The notes beneath the pieces are model-generated. The model did not search any database and was not told where the DNA came from. It saw nothing but the letters and a program-made list of their open reading frames with translations. Source: an uncultured Brevundimonas sp. (lineage in GTDB: Bacteria; Pseudomonadota; Alphaproteobacteria; Caulobacterales; Caulobacteraceae). Taken from it: a stretch of DNA of 13,287 nucleotides. The number at the start of each line of letters is the position of its first letter. The first letter of the stretch is position 1. Below, piece by piece: positions 6,478 through 13,207 of the stretch. The stretch spans positions 1 through 13,287 of the forward strand of contig NZ_CALTWS010000056.1 of NCBI RefSeq assembly GCF_943913055.1, given 5' to 3'. Made by a program: the position numbers and the translations under genes.

Positions 6478-6501
6478 GGAACGTAACGCCGCCACCCTGT
6501 T
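6478..6501 (+). promoter_or_regulatory. EcfG-like promoter near-match before the 90-aa gene
   Basis: GGAAC at 6478-6482, then 15 bases, then TGTT at 6498-6501. The spacing is one base shorter than the usual 16-17, and the first -10 base differs. It is 23 bases from the ATG at 6521, leaving a short leader that still includes the GGAGA ribosome site. Confidence 0.3.
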
Positions 6502-6520
6502 GATCGAACAGGAGAGCGAA

Positions 6521-6793
6521 ATGACGCAGAAGACCTATGAAGTGACGCTGGAGACCGCGTCAGGCGACACCAGAATAGTCGCTGTTCCATCGCCAACGGG
6601 TGTCCAGGCAGGTGATGCGGCGCGCCCCCACATGGAGGAAAGCGAGTTCATCCTGGACATCACTGAGCTCCCCGAAGGCGACGTACCAGACTTGGACGCT
6701 GGGCCGCCCCACTCTCAGGCGGAGGAACTTGCGCCGGTAACTCCGGGCGCAGCGGCCGTCGGCACCGATGATGGAGGGTTTAGCCATGGATGA
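6521..6793 (+). CDS. Small acidic hypothetical protein, 90 aa
   Basis: Start ATG 6521 is preceded by GGAGA five bases away; the frame is open from a TTG at 6500, but that lacks a ribosome site. The first third (KTYEVTLETASGDTRIVAV, 4-22) looks like a beta-hairpin with alternating polar and hydrophobic residues, followed by an acidic, Pro/Gly-rich and probably disordered tail (many Asp and Glu between 38 and 90). No signal or membrane segment. The C-terminus overlaps the next gene by eight bases, so the two are co-translated. I do not recognise the family. The good ribosome site and the tight overlap with a recognisable gene are the main reasons to accept it. Confidence 0.6.
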   Translation: MTQKTYEVTLETASGDTRIVAVPSPTGVQAGDAARPHMEESEFILDITELPEGDVPDLDAGPPHSQAEELAPVTPGAAAVGTDDGGFSHG

Positions 6794-7133
6794 TGCGCGC
6801 CTCTGGGGTTCAGAGAAGAGCCTGTGGACTACAGATCAGGCTGGATATCAGGCCGTGATTGCCGCTGAAGCCCTGATGGTTTTGCCAGGACATCAAAATG
6901 TGCTCTCCGGTCCTGACGCCGTTCAGGCTGTCAGCGCCACCCTGAGGTGGACTGACGTGACCTTCAATGAGCAGAACGTCTCTCGGCCTCAAGAGGGTCT
7001 GGTCGTCGTCGCCTACTCGGTTGAAGCGAGCAAAGAGAACGAGCGCTATTCGGCGCGCTGTACCACGACCTACCTCAGGCTGGCTCACGAGGAATGGCGT
7101 GTCATTCAGCATCAGCAATCGCTCGCAACCTGA
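6786..7133 (+). CDS. NTF2-like (DUF4440/SnoaL-type) protein
   Basis: 115 aa from the ATG at 6786, chosen because GGAGGG lies seven bases upstream (inside the previous gene); earlier in-frame ATGs at 6768 and 6771 lack this. The pattern fits small NTF2-like proteins: an N-terminal helix with LWGSEKSLW (6-14), AEALMVLPGHQNVLSGPDAV in the first third, then strands RWTDVTF, GLVVVAYSVEA, CTTTYLRL and the closing EWRVIQHQQ. This cone-shaped fold binds small ligands or serves as a subunit; no catalytic His/Asp pair can be assigned. It shares eight bases with the 90-aa gene, suggesting the two proteins work together. Family placement is from pattern, moderately sure; function unknown. Confidence 0.72.
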   Translation: MDDARLWGSEKSLWTTDQAGYQAVIAAEALMVLPGHQNVLSGPDAVQAVSATLRWTDVTFNEQNVSRPQEGLVVVAYSVEASKENERYSARCTTTYLRLAHEEWRVIQHQQSLAT

Positions 7134-7511
7134 CTGATCGGCGAGCTTGACGCGAACAGGGTGCTGTTAGTTCAACGCTGATGCTCTCTAATGTGCGGAG
7201 CGGCAGAGCCGGTGAGCGTTACGAGGCGAAAGTTTGCGGTCAGCCAAGGCCGCGAGTGTCGGGCTTGAATAACTTTCTGCTGATGAGAACGCATTCCTGG
7301 TCGAGCTCGTTGTGGAAGGCGGCGCCGATATAGTTGAACTTCTGCGGGGTCGTCGTCTGCCGGAACACGATCTTAGTTCGTCTCAGGCGTCAGAAGGAAA
7401 TGTAGGAGTGCTCAGCATGGACGCGGGCCCACCTGCCAACCTTTTCTGATCTTTGACCGCACAGGCTACGGGCGTTAACGATCGGGACTGGATTGGCTTG
7501 AACGCCGTCTA
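7134..7511. other. Gene-poor stretch of 378 bases
   Basis: No convincing full gene on either strand. Two things are visible: nested short inverted repeats just after the NTF2-like stop (AACGCT 7174-7179 with AGCGTT 7215-7220, and inside them GCTCT 7183-7187 with AGAGC 7205-7209), which could form a stem that ends transcription though no T-run follows; and a coding-like minus-strand frame at 7240-7368. The remaining part, 7369-7511, shows nothing recognisable. It separates a plus-strand block from a minus-strand block that ends here. Confidence 0.5.
7240..7368 (-). pseudogene. Possible gene remnant or tiny ORF, 42 codons
   Basis: Minus-strand frame from a GTG at 7366-7368 to TGA at 7240-7242. 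Nearly all codons are of the GC-ending type used by genuine genes here, and the product (TTTPQKFNYIGAAFHNELDQ, then ECVLISRKLF) looks like a folded-protein segment and not random antisense. Against a live gene: no ribosome site, a GTG start only, and an in-frame TGA at 7387-7389 shortly upstream. I do not recognise it. It may be the end of a decayed gene. Confidence 0.25.
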
Positions 7512-8285
7512 TTACTCCGACAGTTTGACCCAGGCCGGGGCGTGGTCGCTGGCACCGGCATGGGCCCGGACACTGCGATCAACTCCTGCGTCTTCAAGGC
7601 GTTCGGCGAGGATGGGGCTGAGCAGCAGATGGTCGATCCGCCATCCGGCATCGCGGTCCCATGCGTTGCGCATATAGGACCAGAAGGTCCACTGGGGTTC
7701 ATGCGGATAACGTTCGCCAAGCGCATCGGACCAGCCCTGGCCGAGAAGATCTGCGAACGACTGCCGCGGCTCCGGCTGCAACAAGGCATTCTCGCGCCAG
7801 GACGCAGGGTTGTAGATGTCTCGATCGGTGGGGACGATATTGTAGTCCGCGCACAGGACAGCCGGTACGCCCGCCTCCAAAAGAGTACGGGCATGAGCCA
7901 CCAGCCGGTCACACCAGCTCATCTTGTAATCGAACTTCGGCCCTGGCCGAGGATTGCCATTGGGGAGATAGAGGCAGCCAACCAGGATGCCGGCGACGGC
8001 CGCCTCGATGTATCGGCTTTGCTGGTCTTGCCCCCCTCCGGGCAGAGATCGCCGCGTGACGATCGGCTCGCCAATCCGGGACAGGATCGCCACGCCGTTC
8101 CAGCGCGCCTCGCCCAGCCAAACGGAGTGATAGCCCAGCGCTGCCAGCGCCGCGTCGGGGAATGTACGCTGCGGCGTCTTAAGCTCCTGCAAGCAGACGA
8201 TATCAGGGCCGGTCTCGGTCAGCCAGTTTGTCAGCCGGTCGAGACGACTGTTGATCCCGTTGATGTTGAAGGTCGCAATCCGCAC
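7512..8285 (-). CDS. xth: Exodeoxyribonuclease III
   Basis: 257 aa, close to the usual ~260-270 of ExoIII. It is a Mg-dependent AP endonuclease and 3'-5' exonuclease of the EEP fold used in base excision repair. Metal and catalytic residues are in place: N7 in TFNINGINS, E34 in CLQELKT, the YLPNG loop, D and N of ADYNIVPTDRD, and the closing pair D247-H248 in GASDHAP. The WSYMRNAWDRDAGWRIDHLL block is typical for this family. The start is a GTG at 8283-8285 since the first strand (RIATFNING) follows at once; AGGT lies four bases before it. The gene is last in a minus-strand run; 139 bases separate it from TIGR02588, so it probably has its own promoter. Many alphaproteobacteria carry more than one xth paralogue; which one this is cannot be told here. 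Confidence 0.93.
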   Translation of the reverse strand: MRIATFNINGINSRLDRLTNWLTETGPDIVCLQELKTPQRTFPDAALAALGYHSVWLGEARWNGVAILSRIGEPIVTRRSLPGGGQDQQSRYIEAAVAGILVGCLYLPNGNPRPGPKFDYKMSWCDRLVAHARTLLEAGVPAVLCADYNIVPTDRDIYNPASWRENALLQPEPRQSFADLLGQGWSDALGERYPHEPQWTFWSYMRNAWDRDAGWRIDHLLLSPILAERLEDAGVDRSVRAHAGASDHAPAWVKLSE

Positions 8286-8424
8286 GGCACCTACAAACCA
8301 TTCCGCGACGTGGTCAGCAGATGTGGCGCGGGATCAAAGTGCCGGTCGCTGCCTATGGTTGGAAGGCCAGACGGCCCGGTTGCGTGGGAGGACAGGAGGC
8401 GCGCGAGCCAAGCCGGATAGACTC

Positions 8425-8835
8425 TCACGGTTCGATCCAGCCGCGGGTTCGCATCTCCAGCCGTCCCTCGGGATTCTCCGAGAAGCCGAGGATGACTGTG
8501 CGTCGGCCGGACGCGGGTAGGTAGTCGATGATTGTCGAGGCAATCTCGTCTCCGAAGCGGCCCTCGATTTCGACCTCCGCTGCCGTGTCGCCGCCCAGGT
8601 TCCTTGCCTCGATCTCGACGAGCCACTGACCTTGGGAAGGGCGTGTCTCTATGAGCCGTAGTTGGACATCCGGACCCTGGGTGGTGGAGGCGGCACGCCA
8701 GAGAATGACCACCAAACAGCCGAGAACGAGCAGAAGGCCCAGCCCACCCATCATCCAGGCGAGCCAGGGGGGATCGGGCGCCTTGCTTGTGTCGTCAGGC
8801 GTCGAAGCGGAAAGTTTAGAAGGCTTTCGGGTCAT
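8425..8835 (-). CDS. TIGR02588 family protein, single-pass membrane
   Basis: 136 aa. A polar N-terminus of about 24 residues is followed by one membrane helix (about 26-46, WMMGGLGLLLVLGCLVVILW) and then an extracytoplasmic-type beta domain: GQWLVEIEARNLGGDTAAEVEIEG near 68-91 is the pattern expected for an immunoglobulin-like fold, ending with IDYLPASGRRTVILGF and NPEGRL. I recognise this as TIGR02588, usually encoded beside TIGR02587. Its ATG overlaps the stop of the TIGR02587 gene (ATGA at 8832-8835 on the minus strand), so the two are translated together and probably form a membrane complex. Function unknown. Confidence 0.85.
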   Translation of the reverse strand: MTRKPSKLSASTPDDTSKAPDPPWLAWMMGGLGLLLVLGCLVVILWRAASTTQGPDVQLRLIETRPSQGQWLVEIEARNLGGDTAAEVEIEGRFGDEIASTIIDYLPASGRRTVILGFSENPEGRLEMRTRGWIEP

Positions 8836-9656
8836 CAGATCAACAGACGTGCAGCGGCGGCACCTATGGCACCGGGAAAGCCTAGGACGATCAGGGCGTC
8901 GACGGTCGCGGGGAGGGTATGGCCGTCAAGTGCCCCGAAGATCCAAAGGACGAAGGCACAGGTCAGCAACACCAGCCCATAGCCGGCGAGGGTGAAGTGG
9001 AAGAAGGCGGAAACCGGGTGCCCCTGCTCCTCCTGGCCTGCAAAGCCCGCCATGTAGACGATCGTATGCATCAACCCCAAAGACAGGGCCATGAGGGCGA
9101 TCGCCCGCCAAGGCCCCATTATGTAGCTGATGAGCCGAGCCTCTTCCGTGGGCGCGATATTCAGGGCCAAGAAGAGCGCACCGGCCACCATGAGGAACAG
9201 CTCGCCGGGATAACGGGCTTCGCCTTCGTCCGCGCTAGCCCGATCTGACCCGAACTGTCGTCGTGCAAGCATGGCCCCCATAGCGGAGGGGACTACTTGA
9301 AGCGCCACCTGACTCGCCATGATACTTGGGGAGGCGGCGTCTTCCAGCACGCCAAAGAGCGCCAGAAGAATACAGACGCTGATGAAGCCGACCGCCAGGG
9401 CGGCGAAGACTTCGAGGGCGGCCAAGCCGAGGCTGCGGGCAGGGGTGAAGCCAGCGAAATTGGCCAGTCCGAACAAGAGCGGAAGCGCGCTCAGGAGGAA
9501 GATGGCCAACCGCGTGCCGTCAAGCGTCAGACCGTAGTTCCACATCTCCATGGTCATCAGCAGCGGTAGGCCGAAGAGCAGGGCCCCGCCGAACGCCCGA
9601 CCCAAATCACGGGCATAGGCGATGTCGGCCCGATCCTGCAGCAGCGCTTGTGTCAT
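8835..9656 (-). CDS. TIGR02587 family integral membrane protein
   Basis: 273 aa from the ATG at 9654-9656; an in-frame ATG at 9669-9671 adds five residues and is about as plausible (GGGTGAC precedes the first, AGGGT the second). After a short N-terminal soluble part there are seven to eight hydrophobic segments (about 22-36, 46-66, 72-102, 144-160, 176-200, 210-235, 245-270). The family signature is the first one, RAFGGALLFGLPLLMTMEMW. The loop around 125-145 is charged (RRQFGSDRASADEGEARYPG). There are no obvious transport or redox motifs. Its partner TIGR02588 is translationally coupled downstream. Family call is firm; function has not been described to my knowledge. Confidence 0.87.
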   Translation of the reverse strand: MTQALLQDRADIAYARDLGRAFGGALLFGLPLLMTMEMWNYGLTLDGTRLAIFLLSALPLLFGLANFAGFTPARSLGLAALEVFAALAVGFISVCILLALFGVLEDAASPSIMASQVALQVVPSAMGAMLARRQFGSDRASADEGEARYPGELFLMVAGALFLALNIAPTEEARLISYIMGPWRAIALMALSLGLMHTIVYMAGFAGQEEQGHPVSAFFHFTLAGYGLVLLTCAFVLWIFGALDGHTLPATVDALIVLGFPGAIGAAAARLLI

Positions 9657-9752
9657 GTCACCCGAACGCATCCCGACCCTAACCGCTCCGTCGAAGGGGG
9701 ATCGGCAGATTCTTGCCGTGTCACTCTAGCAGAACCCTTGAGGCGGACGGTT

Positions 9753-9819
9753 TCGGCCCGCGCAGACCGGCGTGCGAATACGCTTTGGGTACACTTCGCC
9801 TGCACGTGCTGCGGGCCGA
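9753..9819. repeat. Nested inverted repeat between adh and the TIGR02587 gene
   Basis: Outer arms TCGGCCCGC (9753-9761) and GCGGGCCGA (9811-9819) are perfectly complementary over nine bases. Between them CGTGCGAA (9771-9778) can pair with TTC and GCACG (9795-9806) with a small bulge. It begins 12 bases after the adh stop in the direction of transcription, so it may end or stabilise that transcript; no T-run follows on the minus strand. Confidence 0.35.
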
Positions 9820-9830
9820 CGGGGCGCTGC

Positions 9831-11006
9831 CTAATGGGGAAGCAGCACCACCTTGGTCCATTCGTTCTGGTTTTCCTTGAAGTTCTTGTAGCCCTCAGCG
9901 GCCTGCTCAAGCGGCAGGCGATGGCTGATCAGGTCGGTGGTATCGATCTTGCCTTCCAGAATCATTTGCAAAAGCTGGGGCAGATAGTTCTGGACGTGGG
10001 TCTGGCCCGTCTTGAGCGTTAGTCCTTTTTCCATGAAGGCTCCGACCGGCCATTTGTCGGCCATGCCGCCATAGACGCCCGGCACAGATACCGTGCCGCC
10101 CTTGCGGACAGCCATGATGGTCTCGCGAAGGACGTGGGTCCGGTCCGTCCCCAGTCGGGTCGTGGTCTTGATGGCGTCGATGATATTGTCGGGAGAAAAG
10201 CCATGGCTCTCCATGCCGACGGCGTCGATGCAGCTGTCGGGGCCTATGCCCGCCGTCATCTCGGCCAGGGCCTCGCGCACCTTGACCTCATGGTAGTTCA
10301 GGACCTCGGCACCGTTGGCCTTGGCCAGCTCGAGGCGACGCGGATGGTGGTCGATGGCGATGACCCGGCCCGCGCCCTGGAGAAGGGCACTCTTGATGGC
10401 GAACAAGCCCACAGGTCCGCAACCCCATATGGCCACGGTGTCGCCCGGCTGGATCTGGGCATTCTCGGCGGCCTGCCAGCCGGTGGGGAAAATGTCGGAG
10501 AGGAAGAGGACGCGCTCATCGTCAATTCCGTCCGGGATCTTGATCGGCCCATAGTCCGAATAGGGGACGCGGGCGTATTCAGCCTGCCCTCCGGCATAGC
10601 CGCCCGTCAGGTGGGAATAGCCAAAGGCTCCCGTCATGGCATAGCCATAGGCGATCTCGGAGGCGTCGGCCTTTTCCGCCGGATTGGAGTTGTCGCAGGC
10701 GGCGGGCATCTTGTGGTCGCAGAAGAAGCACTGACCGCAGGCGATCACGAAGGGCACCACCACTCTGTCGCCGACCTTCAGTGTCGTATTCTCCTTCCCG
10801 ACCTCCTCGACGATGCCCATGAACTCATGGCCGAGAATGTCACCGTTCGACATGCCGGGAATATAGCTGTCGTAGAGGTGAAGGTCCGAACCGCAGATGG
10901 CGGTCGCGGTGATCTTAATGATGGCATCCCGGGGATTGACGATCTGGGGATCGGGGACGGTATCCACCTTGACGTTGTGCTTGCCGTGCCAAGTCAGTGC
11001 GCGCAT
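9831..11006 (-). CDS. Zinc-dependent alcohol dehydrogenase (formaldehyde-dehydrogenase-like MDR)
   Basis: 391 aa from the ATG at 11004-11006, chosen for AAGGA six bases upstream; the frame extends to 11075 without family similarity. Medium-chain dehydrogenase layout: catalytic zinc ligands C38 (AICGSDLH) and H60-E61 (GHEFMG), a full structural-zinc set C90, C93, C96 and C104 in the C-x2-C-x2-C-x7-C spacing, then the Rossmann motif WGCGPVGLFAIK and an acidic residue in VIAIDHH, pointing to NAD rather than NADP. The insert around IDAVGMESHGF is typical of the glutathione-independent/FDH-like branch. It oxidises an alcohol or aldehyde; the substrate is open. It sits 37 bases after the SRPBCC gene on the same strand, likely one operon. 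Confidence 0.9.
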   Translation of the reverse strand: MRALTWHGKHNVKVDTVPDPQIVNPRDAIIKITATAICGSDLHLYDSYIPGMSNGDILGHEFMGIVEEVGKENTTLKVGDRVVVPFVIACGQCFFCDHKMPAACDNSNPAEKADASEIAYGYAMTGAFGYSHLTGGYAGGQAEYARVPYSDYGPIKIPDGIDDERVLFLSDIFPTGWQAAENAQIQPGDTVAIWGCGPVGLFAIKSALLQGAGRVIAIDHHPRRLELAKANGAEVLNYHEVKVREALAEMTAGIGPDSCIDAVGMESHGFSPDNIIDAIKTTTRLGTDRTHVLRETIMAVRKGGTVSVPGVYGGMADKWPVGAFMEKGLTLKTGQTHVQNYLPQLLQMILEGKIDTTDLISHRLPLEQAAEGYKNFKENQNEWTKVVLLPH

Positions 11007-11043
11007 GGCGTTTCCTTGTTCTGCGAGAGGCTGAGGGTGAAGC

Positions 11044-11613
11044 TTAAAGGTGGCGGGAACCGCGCGGGGCCGCATCGGGTGCCTTGGACGTCGAGACCTC
11101 GCCGGTCTCCATCAGCTGTTTGAAACGTCGAAGCTCGCGCCTAGCCTGAACCCGGGGCTCACGCTGAAGAACCTTGGCCACCACCTTGCCGACCACGCCG
11201 GCGGGCGGGTCGTAGCTGATGAAGAGCCGCACTTCCGTACCGCGTCCGAAGGCATTGTCCTTGAAGCTGACCCACCCCTCATGGTCGATGTCGGACCCCT
11301 CGGTCGAGGTCCAGGCGATGTGCTCGCCCGGTATGTCCTCGGTGATCAGACTGTCGAGCTCGATGTCCTTGCCGGCCGGCCCGGCAATCACCCAAGTCGA
11401 GCGAGCGTCGTCGATCACGCGGACAGATTTCACGTTCTCCATGAAGCGCGGCAGCCACTCAAGGTCGCGCCAGGCTGTATAGAGCTCGTCCCGGGGACGG
11501 TTGATCATGACGGCCCGCAGGCTTGGAGACACATGGTCCCCCTCGATCCGATCGCGGTCGAGGAAGGCGGTGGAGCCTACCTCGGCATCCGTGGATTGGG
11601 GCTCTTGGGACAT
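11044..11613 (-). CDS. SRPBCC family protein (polyketide cyclase/dehydrase type)
   Basis: 189 aa with a well placed ribosome site (GGAGG just before the ATG at 11611-11613). After an acidic N-terminus the START-like core begins: INRPRDELYTAWRDLEWLPRFM near 37-58, then strands with VRVIDDARSTWVIAGPAG, IAWTSTEGSDIDHEGWVSF and TEVRLFISYDPPAG, and the long C-terminal helix ending in RRELRRFKQLMETGEV. This is the helix-grip fold that holds a hydrophobic ligand, commonly seen in 'cyclase/dehydrase' stress proteins. The closing 20 residues are polar and probably disordered. It is first in the minus-strand pair with the Zn alcohol dehydrogenase and diverges from the SDR gene across 120 bases. Ligand unknown. 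Confidence 0.85.
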   Translation of the reverse strand: MSQEPQSTDAEVGSTAFLDRDRIEGDHVSPSLRAVMINRPRDELYTAWRDLEWLPRFMENVKSVRVIDDARSTWVIAGPAGKDIELDSLITEDIPGEHIAWTSTEGSDIDHEGWVSFKDNAFGRGTEVRLFISYDPPAGVVGKVVAKVLQREPRVQARRELRRFKQLMETGEVSTSKAPDAAPRGSRHL

Positions 11614-11677
11614 GGATCCTCCGTGTGTCGGACTGTTCCAATCCCTGCCTCGAGCCCCGGTTCCAGCGGGACAATAT

Positions 11678-11703
11678 GGAACTGCCGTGAGGCTTAGCCG
11701 GTT
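11678..11703 (+). promoter_or_regulatory. EcfG (sigma-T)-like promoter for the SDR gene
   Basis: GGAAC at 11678-11682, 17 bases, then GGTT at 11700-11703: the GTT of the -10 is kept, its first base differs from the consensus. It lies 30 bases before the GTG start at 11734, a normal distance. Confidence 0.4.
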
Positions 11704-11733
11704 GGGCAGGTCTTACTTATCGAGGAAAATCCA

Positions 11734-12534
11734 GTGTCAGATAATGGACTTAGCGCTACCGGGGCGCGGAAACTGGCTGTTGTGACGGGGGCCTCCTCTG
11801 GCATCGGCCTGGAGCTTGCCCGGCTGTTTGCCGAGGATGGCTATGACCTGATGCTCTGTGCGGACAGGTCCCTGGACGAAGCGCGTGCGATGATGGAGGC
11901 CAGTGGCGTGCAGGTCGACACTTTGCAGGTGGACCTGGCGACCGAGGCGGGTGTTCTGGCCCTGTACGAGCGGCTGGGAAGTCGTCCGGTCGATGCCCTG
12001 GCGGCGAATGCCGGCCATGGCCTGGGCGAGGGGTTTCTGGACCAGGCCTTCGAGGACGTTGCGCACGTGATCGGCACCAACATCACTGGAACCACCAAGC
12101 TTCTCCATCTCGTTGGCCGGGACATGCGTGCACGGGGCAGCGGTCGCATTCTTCTGACGGGCTCGATCGCCGGACTGATGCCGGGCAGCTTCCAAGCCGT
12201 GTACAATGCCTCCAAGGCCTATGTGGACAGCCTGTCCTTCGCCCTACGCAATGAGCTGAAGGACACGGGCGTCAGCGTGACCGTCCTGATGCCGGGGCCG
12301 ACCGACACGGATTTCTTCGAGCGGGCGGGGATGCAGGATACAATCGTCGGCAAGGCCGACAAGATGCAGGCCGACAAGGTTGCCGAGGTCGGCTACCGGG
12401 CCATGCTGCGCGGTGACGGCGATGTCGTGGCAGGCGTGATGAACAAGGTTCAGGCGGCCACCGCTGCTGTGCTGCCCCAGACCGCCTTGGCCGAAATGCA
12501 TCGTAAACAGGCGGAGCCGGGTGGCGGCGAATGA
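11734..12534 (+). CDS. Short-chain dehydrogenase/reductase (classical SDR)
   Basis: 266 aa from the GTG at 11734, supported by GAGGA about seven bases upstream. All SDR elements are in place: glycine-rich cofactor motif TGASSGIG (18-25), D67 after the fourth strand, NAG at 92-94, and the catalytic tetrad N116, S144, Y157 and K161 (YNASK). The residue after the second strand is C42-A-D44-R45, so cofactor preference (NAD with D44, or NADP with R45) is not clear. PGPTDTDFF near 189-197 matches the substrate loop entry. The C-terminus (QAATAAVLPQTALAEMHRKQ) resembles SDRs of the DltE/YqjQ type. The SGNH hydrolase follows 31 bases later on the same strand. Substrate unknown. Confidence 0.9.
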   Translation: MSDNGLSATGARKLAVVTGASSGIGLELARLFAEDGYDLMLCADRSLDEARAMMEASGVQVDTLQVDLATEAGVLALYERLGSRPVDALAANAGHGLGEGFLDQAFEDVAHVIGTNITGTTKLLHLVGRDMRARGSGRILLTGSIAGLMPGSFQAVYNASKAYVDSLSFALRNELKDTGVSVTVLMPGPTDTDFFERAGMQDTIVGKADKMQADKVAEVGYRAMLRGDGDVVAGVMNKVQAATAAVLPQTALAEMHRKQAEPGGGE

Positions 12535-12565
12535 GGTCGGACCGGCTGATCCCGAGGTCTGACGG

Positions 12566-13189
12566 ATGTCCAGTTTCCCGATCGTGACGCTTTTGGGCGA
12601 TTCCATCAGCGCCGGGTTTGGGCTGCCCGTGGCGTCCGCATTGCCGGTAAGGCTGGAGGCGGCGATCAGCAGCCTTGGTATGCGCGTGCGCGTGTTCGGC
12701 GCGGGTGTTTCGGGGGATACGACGGCGGACGGGCTGCGCCGTATGGCCCGGGATGTACCGGCCGAGACCCGGCTGTGCGTGGTGGCGCTCGGAGCCAATG
12801 ATCTGATGCAGATGGTGCGTCCTGCGGATATGGCCCAATCGCTTGACGCCATCATCGAGCGATTGAAGGTCCGAAATATCGACGTCCTGCTGTGCGGCAT
12901 GCGAGCCCCGCCGTGGGTCGGCGCCTATGGCCAAGCCTTCGAGACCGTGTTCGGCCAAGCTGCCCAGCGGCATGGCGTTGCCTTCTACCCCTTCCTGCTG
13001 GAAGGGATGGCGCTGAATCCGGCCCTCACCCTGTTAGACAGGCTTCACCCCAACGCGGCCGGCATCGACGTCATCGCGCGGGGCCTCGCGCCGGCGGTGG
13101 TCGCGGCCCTGGGGCGTGCGGCGGTACCCGGCATTAGAAAAGCGTCCGCCTGTGGGCCGATCTATTCTCCTGGCCCGCCAGGAACATAG
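12566..13189 (+). CDS. SGNH hydrolase (TesA/arylesterase-like), without signal peptide
   Basis: 207 aa. The four SGNH blocks are intact: nucleophile S13 in LLGDSISAGFGL, block II glycine in FGAGVSGDTT (44-53), N78 in ALGANDL, and D158-x-x-H161 in LLDRLHPNAAG. This is the arylesterase/lysophospholipase TesA-like branch, cleaving esters or thioesters. Unlike TesA, which is exported, the first strand starts at residue 5 with no room for a signal peptide, so this enzyme is probably cytoplasmic unless a start further upstream was missed. The final 20 residues (GIRKASACGPIYSPGPPGT) are outside the family fold and may be untypical tail. It follows the SDR by 31 bases, suggesting one transcript. There is no clear ribosome site. 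Confidence 0.85.
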   Translation: MSSFPIVTLLGDSISAGFGLPVASALPVRLEAAISSLGMRVRVFGAGVSGDTTADGLRRMARDVPAETRLCVVALGANDLMQMVRPADMAQSLDAIIERLKVRNIDVLLCGMRAPPWVGAYGQAFETVFGQAAQRHGVAFYPFLLEGMALNPALTLLDRLHPNAAGIDVIARGLAPAVVAALGRAAVPGIRKASACGPIYSPGPPGT

Positions 13190-13207
13190 ACCGAGGACTA
13201 GGCTGGC

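Noticed and set aside
7542..8420. 292-codon plus-strand frame opposite xth
   Set aside because: Shadow of exodeoxyribonuclease III, whose catalytic residues are all on the minus strand.
10134..11123. 329-codon plus-strand frame opposite the alcohol dehydrogenase
   Set aside because: Gly/Asp/Val-rich shadow; zinc-binding and Rossmann motifs lie on the minus strand.
11640..11664. Minus-strand GGAAC at 11664-11660 as an EcfG promoter for the SRPBCC gene
   Set aside because: The -10 position reads GATT or ATTG and lacks the GTT core at the required spacing.
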